A stretch of 64,000 nt of DNA from Nocardia yamanashiensis NBRC 100130 (GTDB lineage: Bacteria > Actinomycetota > Actinomycetes > Mycobacteriales > Mycobacteriaceae). Shown one piece after another: positions 35,848-44,675 of this stretch. The notes beneath the pieces were generated by a model. It made no database searches and had not been told where the DNA came from. It was given only the letters and a program-made list of their open reading frames with translations. Both the position numbers and the translations under genes were made by a program. The first letter of the stretch is position 1. Every line of letters begins with the position of its first letter. The DNA lies in assembly GCF_001613325.1 (NCBI RefSeq), contig NZ_BDCD01000011.1, positions 372,001-436,000 on the forward strand. The letters run 5' to 3'.

Positions 35848-36531
35848 ATGCGGATCGACGTCGTCACCATTTTCCCCGAATACCTGGAGCCGATGCGAAC
35901 GGCCTTGCTGGGCAAGGCCATCGACAAGGGGATTCTCGAAGTCGGGGTGCACGATCTGCGCCGCTGGACGCACGACGTGCACAAGGCCGTGGACGATTCG
36001 CCCTACGGCGGCGGTCCGGGCATGGTCATGAAACCCGTCGTCTGGGGCGATGCCCTGGACGAGGTGCTGCCCGATGACGCGCTCCTGGTCGTGCCCACTC
36101 CGGCGGGTGTGCCCTTCACCCAGCGCACCGCCGAAAGATGGTCCGCAGAAAAGCATCTCGTCTTCGCGTGCGGTCGCTACGAGGGCATCGATCAGCGCGT
36201 GTTCGACGATGCCGCCCGCCGCGTGCGCGTCGAGGAGGTCAGCATCGGCGACTACGTGCTGATCGGCGGCGAGGCGGCGGTGCTCGTCATGACCGAGGCC
36301 GTGGTGCGCTTGATACCCGGCGTCCTGGGCAATCAGCAATCGCACGAACAGGATTCGTTCTCCGACGGTCTCCTGGAGGGCCCCTCCTACACCCGCCCGG
36401 TGTCCTGGCGCGGCCTGGAAGTCCCCGAAGTGCTTCTTTCGGGCAATCACGCCAAGATCGACGCTTGGCGCCGTGAGCAGTCCATTCAGCGCACGAGAGA
36501 ACGCCGCCCCGAACTACTTCCCCCCGAGTAA
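35848..36531 (+). CDS. trmD: tRNA (guanine37-N1)-methyltransferase TrmD
   Basis: 227 residues from ATG 35848 (CGGAG 8 nt upstream); GTG 35839, overlapping the rimM stop by 4 bp, is an alternative. SPOUT-family motifs include [26 protein letters not shown] and [17 protein letters not shown], forming the trefoil knot that binds SAM. It methylates G37 of tRNAs reading CNN codons to prevent frameshifting. It is the last gene of the rpsP operon. Confidence 0.97.
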   Translation: MRIDVVTIFPEYLEPMRTALLGKAIDKGILEVGVHDLRRWTHDVHKAVDDSPYGGGPGMVMKPVVWGDALDEVLPDDALLVVPTPAGVPFTQRTAERWSAEKHLVFACGRYEGIDQRVFDDAARRVRVEEVSIGDYVLIGGEAAVLVMTEAVVRLIPGVLGNQQSHEQDSFSDGLLEGPSYTRPVSWRGLEVPEVLLSGNHAKIDAWRREQSIQRTRERRPELLPPE

Positions 36532-36604
36532 TCCTCCCGCTATCGTTCTCGCTCAGCCGCACCCGCGGTCTGCTCGAGTTCGATTCGGACGAGGAAAGGC
36601 AGGC

Positions 36605-36931
36605 GTGGAAGTGTTTCGGAAGTTCTTTGTCGCATTCGCCGTAAGTGTCGCGATCGTCGGTTCCGGTGAGGCTGTCGCGCAAGCGTTCACACCGCAGGAC
36701 GAACTTCGCTTCCTGCTCATGGACGACCTGCACCAGAGCGACCAGTTCAAGTCCTATTCGGTCTCCCTCGGCCATAAGACCTGCGCCGATATCGACCGTA
36801 ATGGCCCGGCGCGCAAGGCATCCCTGATCGCGTTCGATCGCCGCAATCCGGGCACAAATGTGGGCGTGAACGGCATGACCGCCACCGAGATCGACATCCT
36901 CGCCTACTGCCCGCAACACCTCGCCTCGTAA
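36605..36931 (+). CDS. secreted DUF732-like protein
   Basis: 108 residues from GTG 36605, with GAGGAAAGG (36591-36599) upstream. A signal peptide (FRKFFVAFAVSVAIVGSGEA, cleavage near AVAQA) is followed by a small domain with two Cys (KTCADIDRNG and LAYCPQ), the layout of the mycobacterial DUF732 family of small exported proteins. The function is unknown. A longer in-frame start inside trmD is not credible. It lies between trmD and tex on the same strand. Confidence 0.75.
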   Translation: MEVFRKFFVAFAVSVAIVGSGEAVAQAFTPQDELRFLLMDDLHQSDQFKSYSVSLGHKTCADIDRNGPARKASLIAFDRRNPGTNVGVNGMTATEIDILAYCPQHLAS

Positions 36932-36972
36932 TGCGCGGTGCGCCTATGTGTCGAGCCGTCGGGGCACGCCGG

Positions 36973-36978
36973 TAGTGT
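36973..36978 (+). promoter_or_regulatory. -10-like hexamer for tex
   Basis: TAGTGT lies 8 nt before GTG 36987, without a ribosome binding site. It probably drives a leaderless transcript. Confidence 0.4.
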
Positions 36979-36986
36979 CTGCGGGC

Positions 36987-39404
36987 GTGACGACAGCCTC
37001 CGAAACCGTCAGCGCAGAAACCACCGGTGCCGAAAGCACCGTCCGCCTCGCCAGCGTCGGCCGGCGTATCGCCGACGAACTGGGGGTGGGGGAGAACCAG
37101 GTGCGTGCCGCCGTCGAACTCCTGGACGCCGGTTCGACCGTGCCGTTCATCGCCCGCTACCGCAAGGAAGTGACCGGCGGCCTCGACGACGCTCAGCTAC
37201 GCACCCTCGACGAGCGCCTGCACTATCTGCGGGAGATGGACGAGCGGCGGGCATCGATCATCGAATCGATTCGCGGCCAGGGCAAGCTGGATCCCGAACT
37301 GCACGCGCAGATCATGCTCGCCGACACGAAAGCCCGCCTGGAAGACATCTACCTGCCGTACAAGCCGAAGCGGCGCACGAAGGCGCAGATCGCGCGCGAG
37401 GCCGGGCACGAGCCGGTGGCCGACGCACTGCTCGGCGACCCGAACACCGATCCGGCGCAGTACGACGCCGAACAGCTGGACGGCGCCCGGGCGATCCTGG
37501 TCGAGCGGTTCGCCGAGGATGCCGATCTCGTCGGTGAACTGCGCGAGCTGATGTGGAATCGCGGGCAGATCACCTCCACGGTGCGCGCGGGCAAGGAAGA
37601 GGCGGGCGCGAAGTTCGCCGACTACTTCGAGTTCTCCGAGCCGTTCACGAAGCTGCCGTCCCATCGCATTCTCGCGCTGCTGCGCGGCGAGAAGGAAGAG
37701 GTGCTGACCCTGCACCTCGAAGCCGACACCGAGGAGCCGGAGGAGGGCGAGCGGACCGTCTACGAGGGCCGTATCGCGCACAAGTTCGGCATCGCCGCCC
37801 AGGGCCGCCCCGCCGACACCTGGCTGCTCGATACCGTCCGCTGGGCCTGGCGCACGAAGCTCCAGGTCAGCCTCGGCATCGACACCCGCATGCGGCTGCG
37901 CCAGTCCGCCGAACGCGATGCCGTGGACGTGTTCGCCGCGAACCTGCGCGACCTGCTGCTCGCCGCGCCCGCCGGCACCCGCACGACGATGGGCCTGGAC
38001 CCCGGCTACCGCACCGGCGTGAAGGTCGCAGTCGTCGATTCCACCGGTAAGGCCGTCGCCACCGAGGTGATCTACCCGCACAAGCCGCAGGGGCAGACCG
38101 AGAAGTCCCTGGCCGTGCTCGGTGCGCTCGTGGCGCGGTTCAATGTCGAGCTCATCGCCATCGGTAACGGCACCGCTTCTCGCGAGACCGACGCCCTTGC
38201 CGCCGAACTGATCTCCCGCATTCCGGACAAGAAGCCGACGAAGATCGTGGTCTCGGAAGCGGGCGCGTCGGTGTACTCCGCCTCGGCCTACGCCTCCGCC
38301 GAACTCCCGGATATGGACGTCTCCCTCCGCGGCGCGGTCTCCATCGCCCGCCGTCTCCAGGATCCCCTGGCGGAACTGGTGAAGATCGACCCGAAGTCCA
38401 TCGGCGTCGGCCAGTACCAGCACGACATCTCCGAAACCCTGCTCGCCCGCTCGCTCGGCGCGGTCGTCGAAGACGCCGTGAACGCGGTCGGCGTGGACGT
38501 GAACACCGCTTCGGTACCGCTACTGTCCCGGGTCTCCGGCGTCTCGAACTCGATCGCGGAGAGCATCGTCGCGCATCGCGACGCGAACGGCCCCTTCCGC
38601 AGCCGCACCGGCCTGAAGGACGTACCCCGTCTGGGCCCGAAGGCTTTCGAGCAGTGCGCCGGCTTCCTCCGGATCCGCGAGGGCGACGATCCCCTGGACA
38701 GCTCGGCCGTGCACCCCGAGGCCTACCCGGTCGTCCGCCGGATCCTCGACGCCTCCGGCCGCGGCGTCGCCGAGCTGATCGGAAATACGACCGCCCTCCG
38801 CGCCCTGAAGCCGGCCGATTTCACCGACGAGAAGTTCGGCGTCCCGACGGTGACGGATATCATCTCCGAGCTCGAGAAGCCCGGCCGTGACCCGCGCCCC
38901 GAATTCAAGACCGCCGAATTCGCCGCCGGCATCGAGAAGGTCGCCGACCTGCAGCCCGGCATGGTCCTCGAAGGCGTAGTCACGAACGTCGCCGCCTTCG
39001 GCGCCTTCGTCGACATCGGCGTCCACCAGGACGGCCTCGTCCACGTCTCGGCGATGTCGCACAACTTCGTGAAGGATCCGCGCGAAGTCGTGAAATCCGG
39101 CGACGTGGTGAAGGTGAAGGTTCTCGAGGTGGACGTCCAGCGCCAGCGGATCGGCCTGTCCCTCCGCCTCGACGACGAGCCCGGAAGCGCCAAACCCGAA
39201 CGCGGTCAGGGCGGTTCACGCGGCGGCCAGCAGCGCGGCGGCGCGCCTCGCCAGGGCCAGGGCGGCGGCCAGCAGCGCGCCCAGGGCGGCGGACGCCAGG
39301 GCGGCCAAGGCGGCCAGGGCAATCGCCAGCAGGACCGCCGAAACCAGTCGGCCCCCAGCGGTTCCATGGCGGACGCCCTCCGCCGCGCCGGCTTCGGCAA
39401 GTAA
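36987..39404 (+). CDS. tex: Tex-family RNA-binding transcription accessory protein
   Basis: 805 residues from GTG 36987; GTG 36948 is an upstream alternative. Tex N-terminal helical region (VPFIARYRKEVTGGLDD), YqgF/RuvC-like domain (TMGLDPGYRTGVKVAVVDST), helix-hairpin-helix (VASVPLLSRVSGVSNSIAES, GLKDVPRLGPKAFEQCAGFL) and S1 domain (GMVLEGVVTNVAAFGAFVDI) occur in order. Tex binds RNA/ssDNA and associates with the transcription machinery. The tail after S1 (about 735-790) is an Arg/Gly/Gln-rich low-complexity stretch, then the conserved end SMADALRRAGFGK. It is followed by a strong terminator. Confidence 0.93.
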   Translation: MTTASETVSAETTGAESTVRLASVGRRIADELGVGENQVRAAVELLDAGSTVPFIARYRKEVTGGLDDAQLRTLDERLHYLREMDERRASIIESIRGQGKLDPELHAQIMLADTKARLEDIYLPYKPKRRTKAQIAREAGHEPVADALLGDPNTDPAQYDAEQLDGARAILVERFAEDADLVGELRELMWNRGQITSTVRAGKEEAGAKFADYFEFSEPFTKLPSHRILALLRGEKEEVLTLHLEADTEEPEEGERTVYEGRIAHKFGIAAQGRPADTWLLDTVRWAWRTKLQVSLGIDTRMRLRQSAERDAVDVFAANLRDLLLAAPAGTRTTMGLDPGYRTGVKVAVVDSTGKAVATEVIYPHKPQGQTEKSLAVLGALVARFNVELIAIGNGTASRETDALAAELISRIPDKKPTKIVVSEAGASVYSASAYASAELPDMDVSLRGAVSIARRLQDPLAELVKIDPKSIGVGQYQHDISETLLARSLGAVVEDAVNAVGVDVNTASVPLLSRVSGVSNSIAESIVAHRDANGPFRSRTGLKDVPRLGPKAFEQCAGFLRIREGDDPLDSSAVHPEAYPVVRRILDASGRGVAELIGNTTALRALKPADFTDEKFGVPTVTDIISELEKPGRDPRPEFKTAEFAAGIEKVADLQPGMVLEGVVTNVAAFGAFVDIGVHQDGLVHVSAMSHNFVKDPREVVKSGDVVKVKVLEVDVQRQRIGLSLRLDDEPGSAKPERGQGGSRGGQQRGGAPRQGQGGGQQRAQGGGRQGGQGGQGNRQQDRRNQSAPSGSMADALRRAGFGK

Positions 39405-39423
39405 CTCACACCGCGATTCGCCA

Positions 39424-39458
39424 ACGGGCGGGCTCAGGTACCCCTGAAGCCCGCCCGT
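39424..39458 (+). terminator. hairpin terminator after tex
   Basis: ACGGGCGGGCT (39424-39434) pairs with AGCCCGCCCGT (39448-39458), 20 bp after the tex stop. Confidence 0.7.
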
Positions 39459-39481
39459 CCCGCTATCCCCCACCCCCAACT

Positions 39482-39541
39482 TGACCTTGGTACCTCACCG
39501 TGGATTTCGTCCCATTTCCCCACGCCCAAGTACCAAGGTCA
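39482..39541. repeat. 12-bp inverted repeat in the tex-methyltransferase gap
   Basis: TGACCTTGGTAC (39482-39493) and GTACCAAGGTCA (39530-39541) are exact complements 36 nt apart. The stretch 39405-39791 between convergent genes holds this and the tex terminator; the rest shows no convincing reading frame. It could be a second terminator or a binding site. Confidence 0.5.
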
Positions 39542-39791
39542 TCCCCTTCCAAGATCAACGGCACATGACCGCGGCGACACACCGAGGAACCCCCGCACTG
39601 ATGTGCCACTGACCCCCGGGTCTGTTCCAACCCAAGGCATCTCGCCACCGAAAGCCCGAATCGAAGTCCGAAAAGGCGACAACGGCCGGAACGACGCCGG
39701 AAGGCGACGTGACGGCTCCCATCAGGGGGACCACAGCCGGGAACGGCAGGCGAAGCAACCCCACTATCCAGTTGCCGCTCTACGGCCCCGG

Positions 39792-41162
39792 CTAGGTGAC
39801 TCTCGAAAGCCTCCACAGCGAAGTGATCTCACCACTACGAGCGGCGAACAACGGATCGTCCACGTCCTGAGCCCGAGCATGCCGCGGCCGGGTATCGAGC
39901 CGATCGACAACCCGAAGCCCAGCAGTATCGAAGGCCGACAACAATTCTCGGCGAGTTCGCAAGCCGATACGTTCGGCCAGATCGGAGAGGATCAGCCAGC
40001 CTTCGCCATCAACGGTGAGATGCTTGCCGAGCCGATCGAGGAAGGCGCGCAGCATCCGACTGCCCGGGTCGTAGATCGCGAAATCCAAGGGCGTGCGCGG
40101 CTTTCCCGGTATCCAGGGCGGATTGCAGACCACGAGCGATGCGCGCCCCGGCGGGTAGAGGTCGGTGCGCATCAGCTCGACCTGTTCGCCGTATCCGAGC
40201 CGATCCAGATTGTCGCGAGCACATCCCAGCGCCCGCGTACTCGTATCGGTCGCCACGATCGACCGGACACCCCGCCGCGCCAGCACCGCCGCGAGAACCC
40301 CGGTGCCGGTTCCGATATCGAACGCCAGCTCCCGCGACGGCAGCGGGGCGCGCGCGACCAGATCCACGTATTCGCCCCGTCCGGGAGCGAAGACTCCGTA
40401 GTGCGGATGGATCCGCGCATCCAGCGCCGGGACGTACACGCCCCGCCGCCGCCATTCGGAAGCACTTGCCACACCCCGTAGTTCGGAAAGCGATACCAGC
40501 GCCGATTCCATACCCGGGCCGTATGCCTGGTGGCACGCCGCCGAGAAATCGGGCGCGCGTCGTAGGACGAGCCGATGGCCAGGATCGAGTTCCACCAGCA
40601 ACATTCCGAGGATGAGCGCCCGCCGGGTCCGCGCGTTCCGATACTTCCGATAGGCGAGCGCCATCGCCGCGCTGGAACTGGCCGCCACTGAGCCGACATC
40701 GTCCGCCTCTGCGGGCGTTGCCGTTCGCGCCTCGGAGTCGGCGGCGAAAGTCACTCCGCCGCGCAGGTACGTCGGTGGCTGCGGGCCGGAATCACGGGTG
40801 TCGTTCGGTTGAATGTGCTGTGCGGCATGACGATCTGTCGCGTCGCCGGGGAGGACCGGACCGCGCGCGTGACGCCGATCGTCGGCATTCCGGTCCAGTC
40901 TGGCGCGTAAGGCGTTCAGTAATTGGATCGCCTGGTGGAAATCGCCGCGCCACAGCATCGCGGTGCCGTTTTGCGCGAGGCGCAGCGCCGCGTCCGCGCT
41001 GAGCCGATCGTCCACGACCACGATGCGGGCGGGCGGCGGCGAACCGTTCTCCGAACGCCAGCGTGCATGACGCTGCCGCCCGTTCTCGATCCACCGGATC
41101 ATGTCGGGGTTGTTCAAGGGAAGCTCGTTCCTCGAAGGTCCGGGAACGTGCGGATCGGCCAT
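39792..41162 (-). CDS. class I SAM-dependent methyltransferase (HemK/PrmC-like NPPW motif)
   Basis: 456 residues from ATG 41162; ATG 41207 or 41102 are alternatives, none with a good ribosome site. The C-terminal half is a Rossmann methyltransferase: FDIGTGTGVLAAVLARRGVR (281-300), IVATDTS, and VVCNPPWIPGKP with the NPPW motif (347-350) that marks enzymes methylating amide or amino nitrogens. The N-terminal half has no recognised domain, with disordered Arg/Asp/His-rich stretches (95-160). It may methylate a protein Gln or a small molecule. It is divergent from the membrane protein at 41485. Confidence 0.8.
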   Translation of the reverse strand: MADPHVPGPSRNELPLNNPDMIRWIENGRQRHARWRSENGSPPPARIVVVDDRLSADAALRLAQNGTAMLWRGDFHQAIQLLNALRARLDRNADDRRHARGPVLPGDATDRHAAQHIQPNDTRDSGPQPPTYLRGGVTFAADSEARTATPAEADDVGSVAASSSAAMALAYRKYRNARTRRALILGMLLVELDPGHRLVLRRAPDFSAACHQAYGPGMESALVSLSELRGVASASEWRRRGVYVPALDARIHPHYGVFAPGRGEYVDLVARAPLPSRELAFDIGTGTGVLAAVLARRGVRSIVATDTSTRALGCARDNLDRLGYGEQVELMRTDLYPPGRASLVVCNPPWIPGKPRTPLDFAIYDPGSRMLRAFLDRLGKHLTVDGEGWLILSDLAERIGLRTRRELLSAFDTAGLRVVDRLDTRPRHARAQDVDDPLFAARSGEITSLWRLSRVT

Positions 41163-41484
41163 GGGTGCGCGGTGACAGCGCGCGAAATTCTGCCGGAATC
41201 GCGGCATTACCGGCCGATGCCGGGCACGACAGGACTGCGGTTCGGATACGGCCGCGGGGGGAGCGGCCGGAACTACGTCAGTCCTGTTGTCAGAGAACGA
41301 CTGCTGCGTGCGCCGGTGTTGTCACGTGACCGACGGTAGCGGCCGTCCGGTCCGTACCGCAATGTCACGGCTCCGACACCCGGGCGCACAATGGCGCTGG
41401 GTGCGGGTTCAACCGGTGTTGGCCGCACGCCGGTAGCGTGGCGGGGACGGTTGATCGCGGAGCTGATCGGGAGATGGCAAGCGC
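41163..41484. other. 322-bp divergent intergenic region
   Basis: It should hold the promoters of the methyltransferase and of the membrane-protein/decarboxylase pair. A 10-bp palindrome GTCACGTGAC lies near 41320, and TAGCGT upstream of 41485 may be a -10. No convincing reading frame is seen. Confidence 0.35.
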
Positions 41485-42378
41485 ATGGAACTTCGCCGGT
41501 GGTGGCACGACGCGATCATCGAGAACGGTCGCTTGCCGCTGGCGTGCCTGCTCCTGGGGTTCATCGTCGGATTCCTGCTGATCCGAATCAGCGTGCGGCT
41601 CATTCGCAAACAGGTGCGCTGGTGGCCCGGCAATCTCCGCGCCGGGGACGTGCACATTCACCACATGGTGTTCGGCGTGATCCTGGTGCTCAGTTCCGGC
41701 GTCGGCCTGATCACCCTGTATCAGAGCAGCGTGGGTGTGATCAGCGCACTGGCCGCGTCGTTCGGTCTGGGCGCGGCTCTCGTGCTCGACGAATTCGCGC
41801 TCATCTACTACCTGCGCGACGTGTATTGGGAGGAGCAGGGCCGGACTTCGGTGGACGCGGTATTCGTCGCCATCGCCGTAACCGGGCTTTTGCTGCTCGG
41901 TTTCCATCCGCTCTGGCTGTTGGATATCAACGACTTCCGCAGTGACCCGAACGCCTACGAACGCGCGGTCGTGGTGATCTTCGCCTTCGTGAACCTGGTG
42001 CTGGCGGCGATCGTCATCGCCAAGGGGAAGATCTGGACCGGCCTGTTCGGCATGTTCTTCCTGCCGCTGCTGGTGGTCGGCGCGCTGCGCCTGTCCCGCC
42101 CCGGCGCACCCTGGGCACGCTGGCGCTACGGCACCCGGCGCGGGCTCATGCGCCGGGCGATCGTGCGCGAACGCCGCTACCGCCGCCCGGTGATCCGGGC
42201 CAAGATCTTCGTCCAGGACCTGCTCGCTGGAAAGCCGGACGTGGTGCATGTCCGCCGCGCCGCCGAAGAGGAATTGGTGCGCACCGTGGTGCCCGCCCCG
42301 CCCGCGCCACTCCCGACACCCGGATCTGTAGCTGATCGGTTGCTGACTCATGGCCGGAGTGACAAGGTAGGTCCATGA
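41485..42378 (+). CDS. integral membrane protein, unrecognised, coupled to the decarboxylase
   Basis: 297 residues from ATG 41485 (GGGAG upstream). Six or so membrane helices: LPLACLLLGFIVGFLLIRIS, HHMVFGVILVLSSGVGLITL, VGVISALAASFGLGAALVLD, VDAVFVAIAVTGLLLLGF, VVVIFAFVNLVLAAIVIA and LFGMFFLPLLVVGAL. An IHHM motif and an acidic DEFALIYYLRDVYWEEQG loop are conserved-looking. The C-terminal 80 residues are basic and cytosolic. Its stop overlaps the next start (ATGA), so it is translated together with the keto-acid decarboxylase. The function is unknown. Confidence 0.75.
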   Translation: MELRRWWHDAIIENGRLPLACLLLGFIVGFLLIRISVRLIRKQVRWWPGNLRAGDVHIHHMVFGVILVLSSGVGLITLYQSSVGVISALAASFGLGAALVLDEFALIYYLRDVYWEEQGRTSVDAVFVAIAVTGLLLLGFHPLWLLDINDFRSDPNAYERAVVVIFAFVNLVLAAIVIAKGKIWTGLFGMFFLPLLVVGALRLSRPGAPWARWRYGTRRGLMRRAIVRERRYRRPVIRAKIFVQDLLAGKPDVVHVRRAAEEELVRTVVPAPPAPLPTPGSVADRLLTHGRSDKVGP

Positions 42379-44042
42379 GCTATGTCGTCGGCGATTATCT
42401 GCTCGATCGGCTCCACGAACTCGGCGTCACCGAAATATTCGGGGTGCCAGGCGATTTCAATCTGCAATTCCTCGACCATATCGTCGCGCACCCGAATATC
42501 GAATGGGTCGGCAGCGCGAACGAATTGAACGCCGGCTACGCGGCCGACGGCTATGCGCGCTTGCGCGGCATCGGCGCGGTCGTCACCACCTACGGCGTCG
42601 GCGAACTCAGTGCGGTGAACGCCATCGCCGGGAGTTACGCCGAGCATGTGCCGGTGGTGCACATCGTCGGCGTCCCGGCGAAAGACATCCAGGCCAATCA
42701 TCGCGTCATTCATCACACGCTCGGCGACGGCGATTTCCATCACTTCCGCCGGATCGCCGCCGAGGTCACCTGCGCGCAGGCTGATCTCGGCGCGGCCGAC
42801 GCCTGCCAGGAGATCGACCGCGTGCTGAATTCGGTTCGGGTGCATCGGCGTCCGGGCTATCTCATGCTCGCCACCGACACCGCGCGCCTGGAAGTCGACC
42901 CACCCGCCGCTCCGCTGGCCCCGCCCGCCGACTTCAGCAGCGCAGGGGCTCGCGTGGCCTTCGCGCAGGCCGCGCGGGAATTCCTGGCCGGGCGGCAGGT
43001 GGCGGTGCTCGCCGACGTCTTCGTGAACCGGGTCGGCGCGACCGACGAACTGCGCGCCCTCATCGCCGCCCGTGCCCTCCCGCACGCCACGCTGGCCTGG
43101 GGTAAGACGGTCGTGGACGAATCGGCCCCGAACTTCGTCGGCGTCTACACCGGCGCGGCTTCACCGGAGAGCGTGCGCGCCGCCGTCGAGGATTCCGAGC
43201 GGCTGGTGACGGTCGGTGTGCAGTACACGGACAGCATCACGGCCGGATTCAGCCATCGCATCGATGCGCGGCGGACCATCGACATCGGTCCCGAACGCAC
43301 GGTCATCGGCGGCGTCGACGCCTTCGCGCCGCTCTCGCTCACCGCCGCGCTGGAAATCCTCACCGCCCTCGCGGGCGAGTTCGCCGACCCCGCACAGGTC
43401 GTGCACGAGGATGCCGAAGCGCGTCCCCTGACCACGCCGCCGGACACCCCGCTCAGCCAGGCCGCGCTCTGGCCCGCGGTCGCCGCCGCCCTCGGCAGCA
43501 ACAATCTCGTTGTCGCCGACCAGGGTTCAGCTTTCTTCGGCCTGGCCACCCTGCGCATGCCCGCCGGCATCACCTTCCTGGGCCAGCCGCTGTGGGGTTC
43601 CATCGGTTACGCCCTGCCCGCCGCGCTCGGCGCGGGCCTGGCCTGCCCGGACCGCCGCACGGTGCTGGTCATCGGCGACGGCGCGGCCCAGCTCACCATT
43701 CAAGAACTCGGCACCTGGATTCAGCGGCGGCTGACCGGCGTCATCATCCTGGTCGACAACAGCGGCTACGCCATCGAGCGGGCGATCCACGGACCGGAAG
43801 CGCAGTACAACGACATCGCCCCCTGGCGCTGGATCTTCCTCCCGCATGCTTTCGGCGGCGACGACAAAACCGTCCTGACCCTGCGCGCGACGACCGTGGG
43901 CGAACTGCAAGACTGCCTGAAGGCCGCCACCGCCGAGCAGAACCGCCTGGTCTTCCTCCAAGTGGTGACCGGCAAAACCGACTACCCGCCCCTGGTCTCC
44001 GATATAGCCGCTGCCCTGACCCGCGCGAACACCCGGTCGTAG
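42375..44042 (+). CDS. kdc: alpha-keto-acid / indolepyruvate decarboxylase (ThDP)
   Basis: 555 residues from ATG 42375. The ThDP enzyme layout is clear: catalytic Glu50 in ANELNAGYAADGYAR, the HH pair H113-H114 in VIHHTLGDGD, and the cofactor motif GDGAAQLTIQEL...NSGYAIE (about 434-462). This is the pyruvate/indolepyruvate decarboxylase branch, converting 2-keto acids from branched or aromatic amino acids to aldehydes. The exact substrate cannot be determined here. Length is standard. A hairpin follows the stop. Confidence 0.92.
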   Translation: MSYVVGDYLLDRLHELGVTEIFGVPGDFNLQFLDHIVAHPNIEWVGSANELNAGYAADGYARLRGIGAVVTTYGVGELSAVNAIAGSYAEHVPVVHIVGVPAKDIQANHRVIHHTLGDGDFHHFRRIAAEVTCAQADLGAADACQEIDRVLNSVRVHRRPGYLMLATDTARLEVDPPAAPLAPPADFSSAGARVAFAQAAREFLAGRQVAVLADVFVNRVGATDELRALIAARALPHATLAWGKTVVDESAPNFVGVYTGAASPESVRAAVEDSERLVTVGVQYTDSITAGFSHRIDARRTIDIGPERTVIGGVDAFAPLSLTAALEILTALAGEFADPAQVVHEDAEARPLTTPPDTPLSQAALWPAVAAALGSNNLVVADQGSAFFGLATLRMPAGITFLGQPLWGSIGYALPAALGAGLACPDRRTVLVIGDGAAQLTIQELGTWIQRRLTGVIILVDNSGYAIERAIHGPEAQYNDIAPWRWIFLPHAFGGDDKTVLTLRATTVGELQDCLKAATAEQNRLVFLQVVTGKTDYPPLVSDIAAALTRANTRS

Positions 44043-44079
44043 CCAGGGGTTCGGTGGCAGCGCCGCCGCAAGCTGCCCC

Positions 44080-44103
44080 GGGGGTTCGGGGGGTGGAACC
44101 CCC
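44080..44103 (+). terminator. hairpin after kdc
   Basis: GGGGGTTC (44080-44087) pairs with GAACCCCC (44096-44103), 38 bp past the decarboxylase stop. Confidence 0.55.
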
Positions 44104-44258
44104 TGAGAGTCCCGAGAGTCGGGCTATGGCACAATACTCGGGTTGCCCTGGGTGAACCATGCCCGGGCACCGCCCAATATCCGGAGCACGAACCGGTCGA
44201 GCGCCTCACGGCCAGCCGCCAGGTTCCTCTGTTCGCGCGAAAACACATAAGGACGGAA

Positions 44259-44600
44259 ATGAACACCCTCGACTTCGTCGATGAAAAGTCGCTGCGCAGC
44301 GACGTCCCGGACTTCCGCCCGGGTGACACCGTGAACGTTCACGTGAAGGTTATCGAAGGCAACAAGGAGCGCGTCCAGGTCTTCAAGGGCGTCGTCATCC
44401 GTCGCCAGAACGGCGGCATCCGCGAGACCTTCACCGTGCGCAAGGTGTCGTTCGGTGTCGGCGTGGAGCGCACCTTCCCGGTGCACAGCCCCAACCTCGA
44501 CAAGATCGAGGTCGTGACCCGTGGTGACGTGCGTCGCGCCAAGCTGTACTACCTGCGCGATCTGCGCGGCAAGGCCGCCAAGATCAAGGAAAAGCGCTGA
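44259..44600 (+). CDS. rplS: 50S ribosomal protein L19
   Basis: 113 residues from ATG 44259. The sequence [19 protein letters not shown], then [20 protein letters not shown] and [20 protein letters not shown] ending, is diagnostic of L19, which sits at the 30S-50S interface. The upstream 216 bp hold the kdc terminator and a promoter region around CACAATACT (about 44131). A perfect 15-bp hairpin separates it from lepB. Confidence 0.97.
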   Translation: MNTLDFVDEKSLRSDVPDFRPGDTVNVHVKVIEGNKERVQVFKGVVIRRQNGGIRETFTVRKVSFGVGVERTFPVHSPNLDKIEVVTRGDVRRAKLYYLRDLRGKAAKIKEKR

Positions 44601-44626
44601 GCTAGCCCAGCATCCAGGATCGCCGA

Positions 44627-44666
44627 GTAGCCCGGCACCGCATGATTGTTCGCGGTGCCGGGCTAC
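44627..44666 (+). terminator. perfect 15-bp terminator hairpin overlapping the lepB promoter
   Basis: GTAGCCCGGCACCGC (44627-44641) pairs exactly with 44652-44666 around a 10-nt loop. The last three bases of the stem belong to the TACTCT -10-like element of lepB. Confidence 0.75.
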
Positions 44667-44669
44667 TCT
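44664..44669 (+). promoter_or_regulatory. -10-like hexamer for leaderless lepB
   Basis: TACTCT is followed by 6 nt and GTG 44676, with no ribosome site. It overlaps the downstream arm of the rplS terminator. Confidence 0.5.
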
Positions 44670-44675
44670 GTTCCG

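Noticed and set aside
39463..39816. 117-codon minus-strand open frame between tex and the methyltransferase
   Set aside because: It spans an inverted repeat, overlaps the end of the methyltransferase gene and has no recognisable features.
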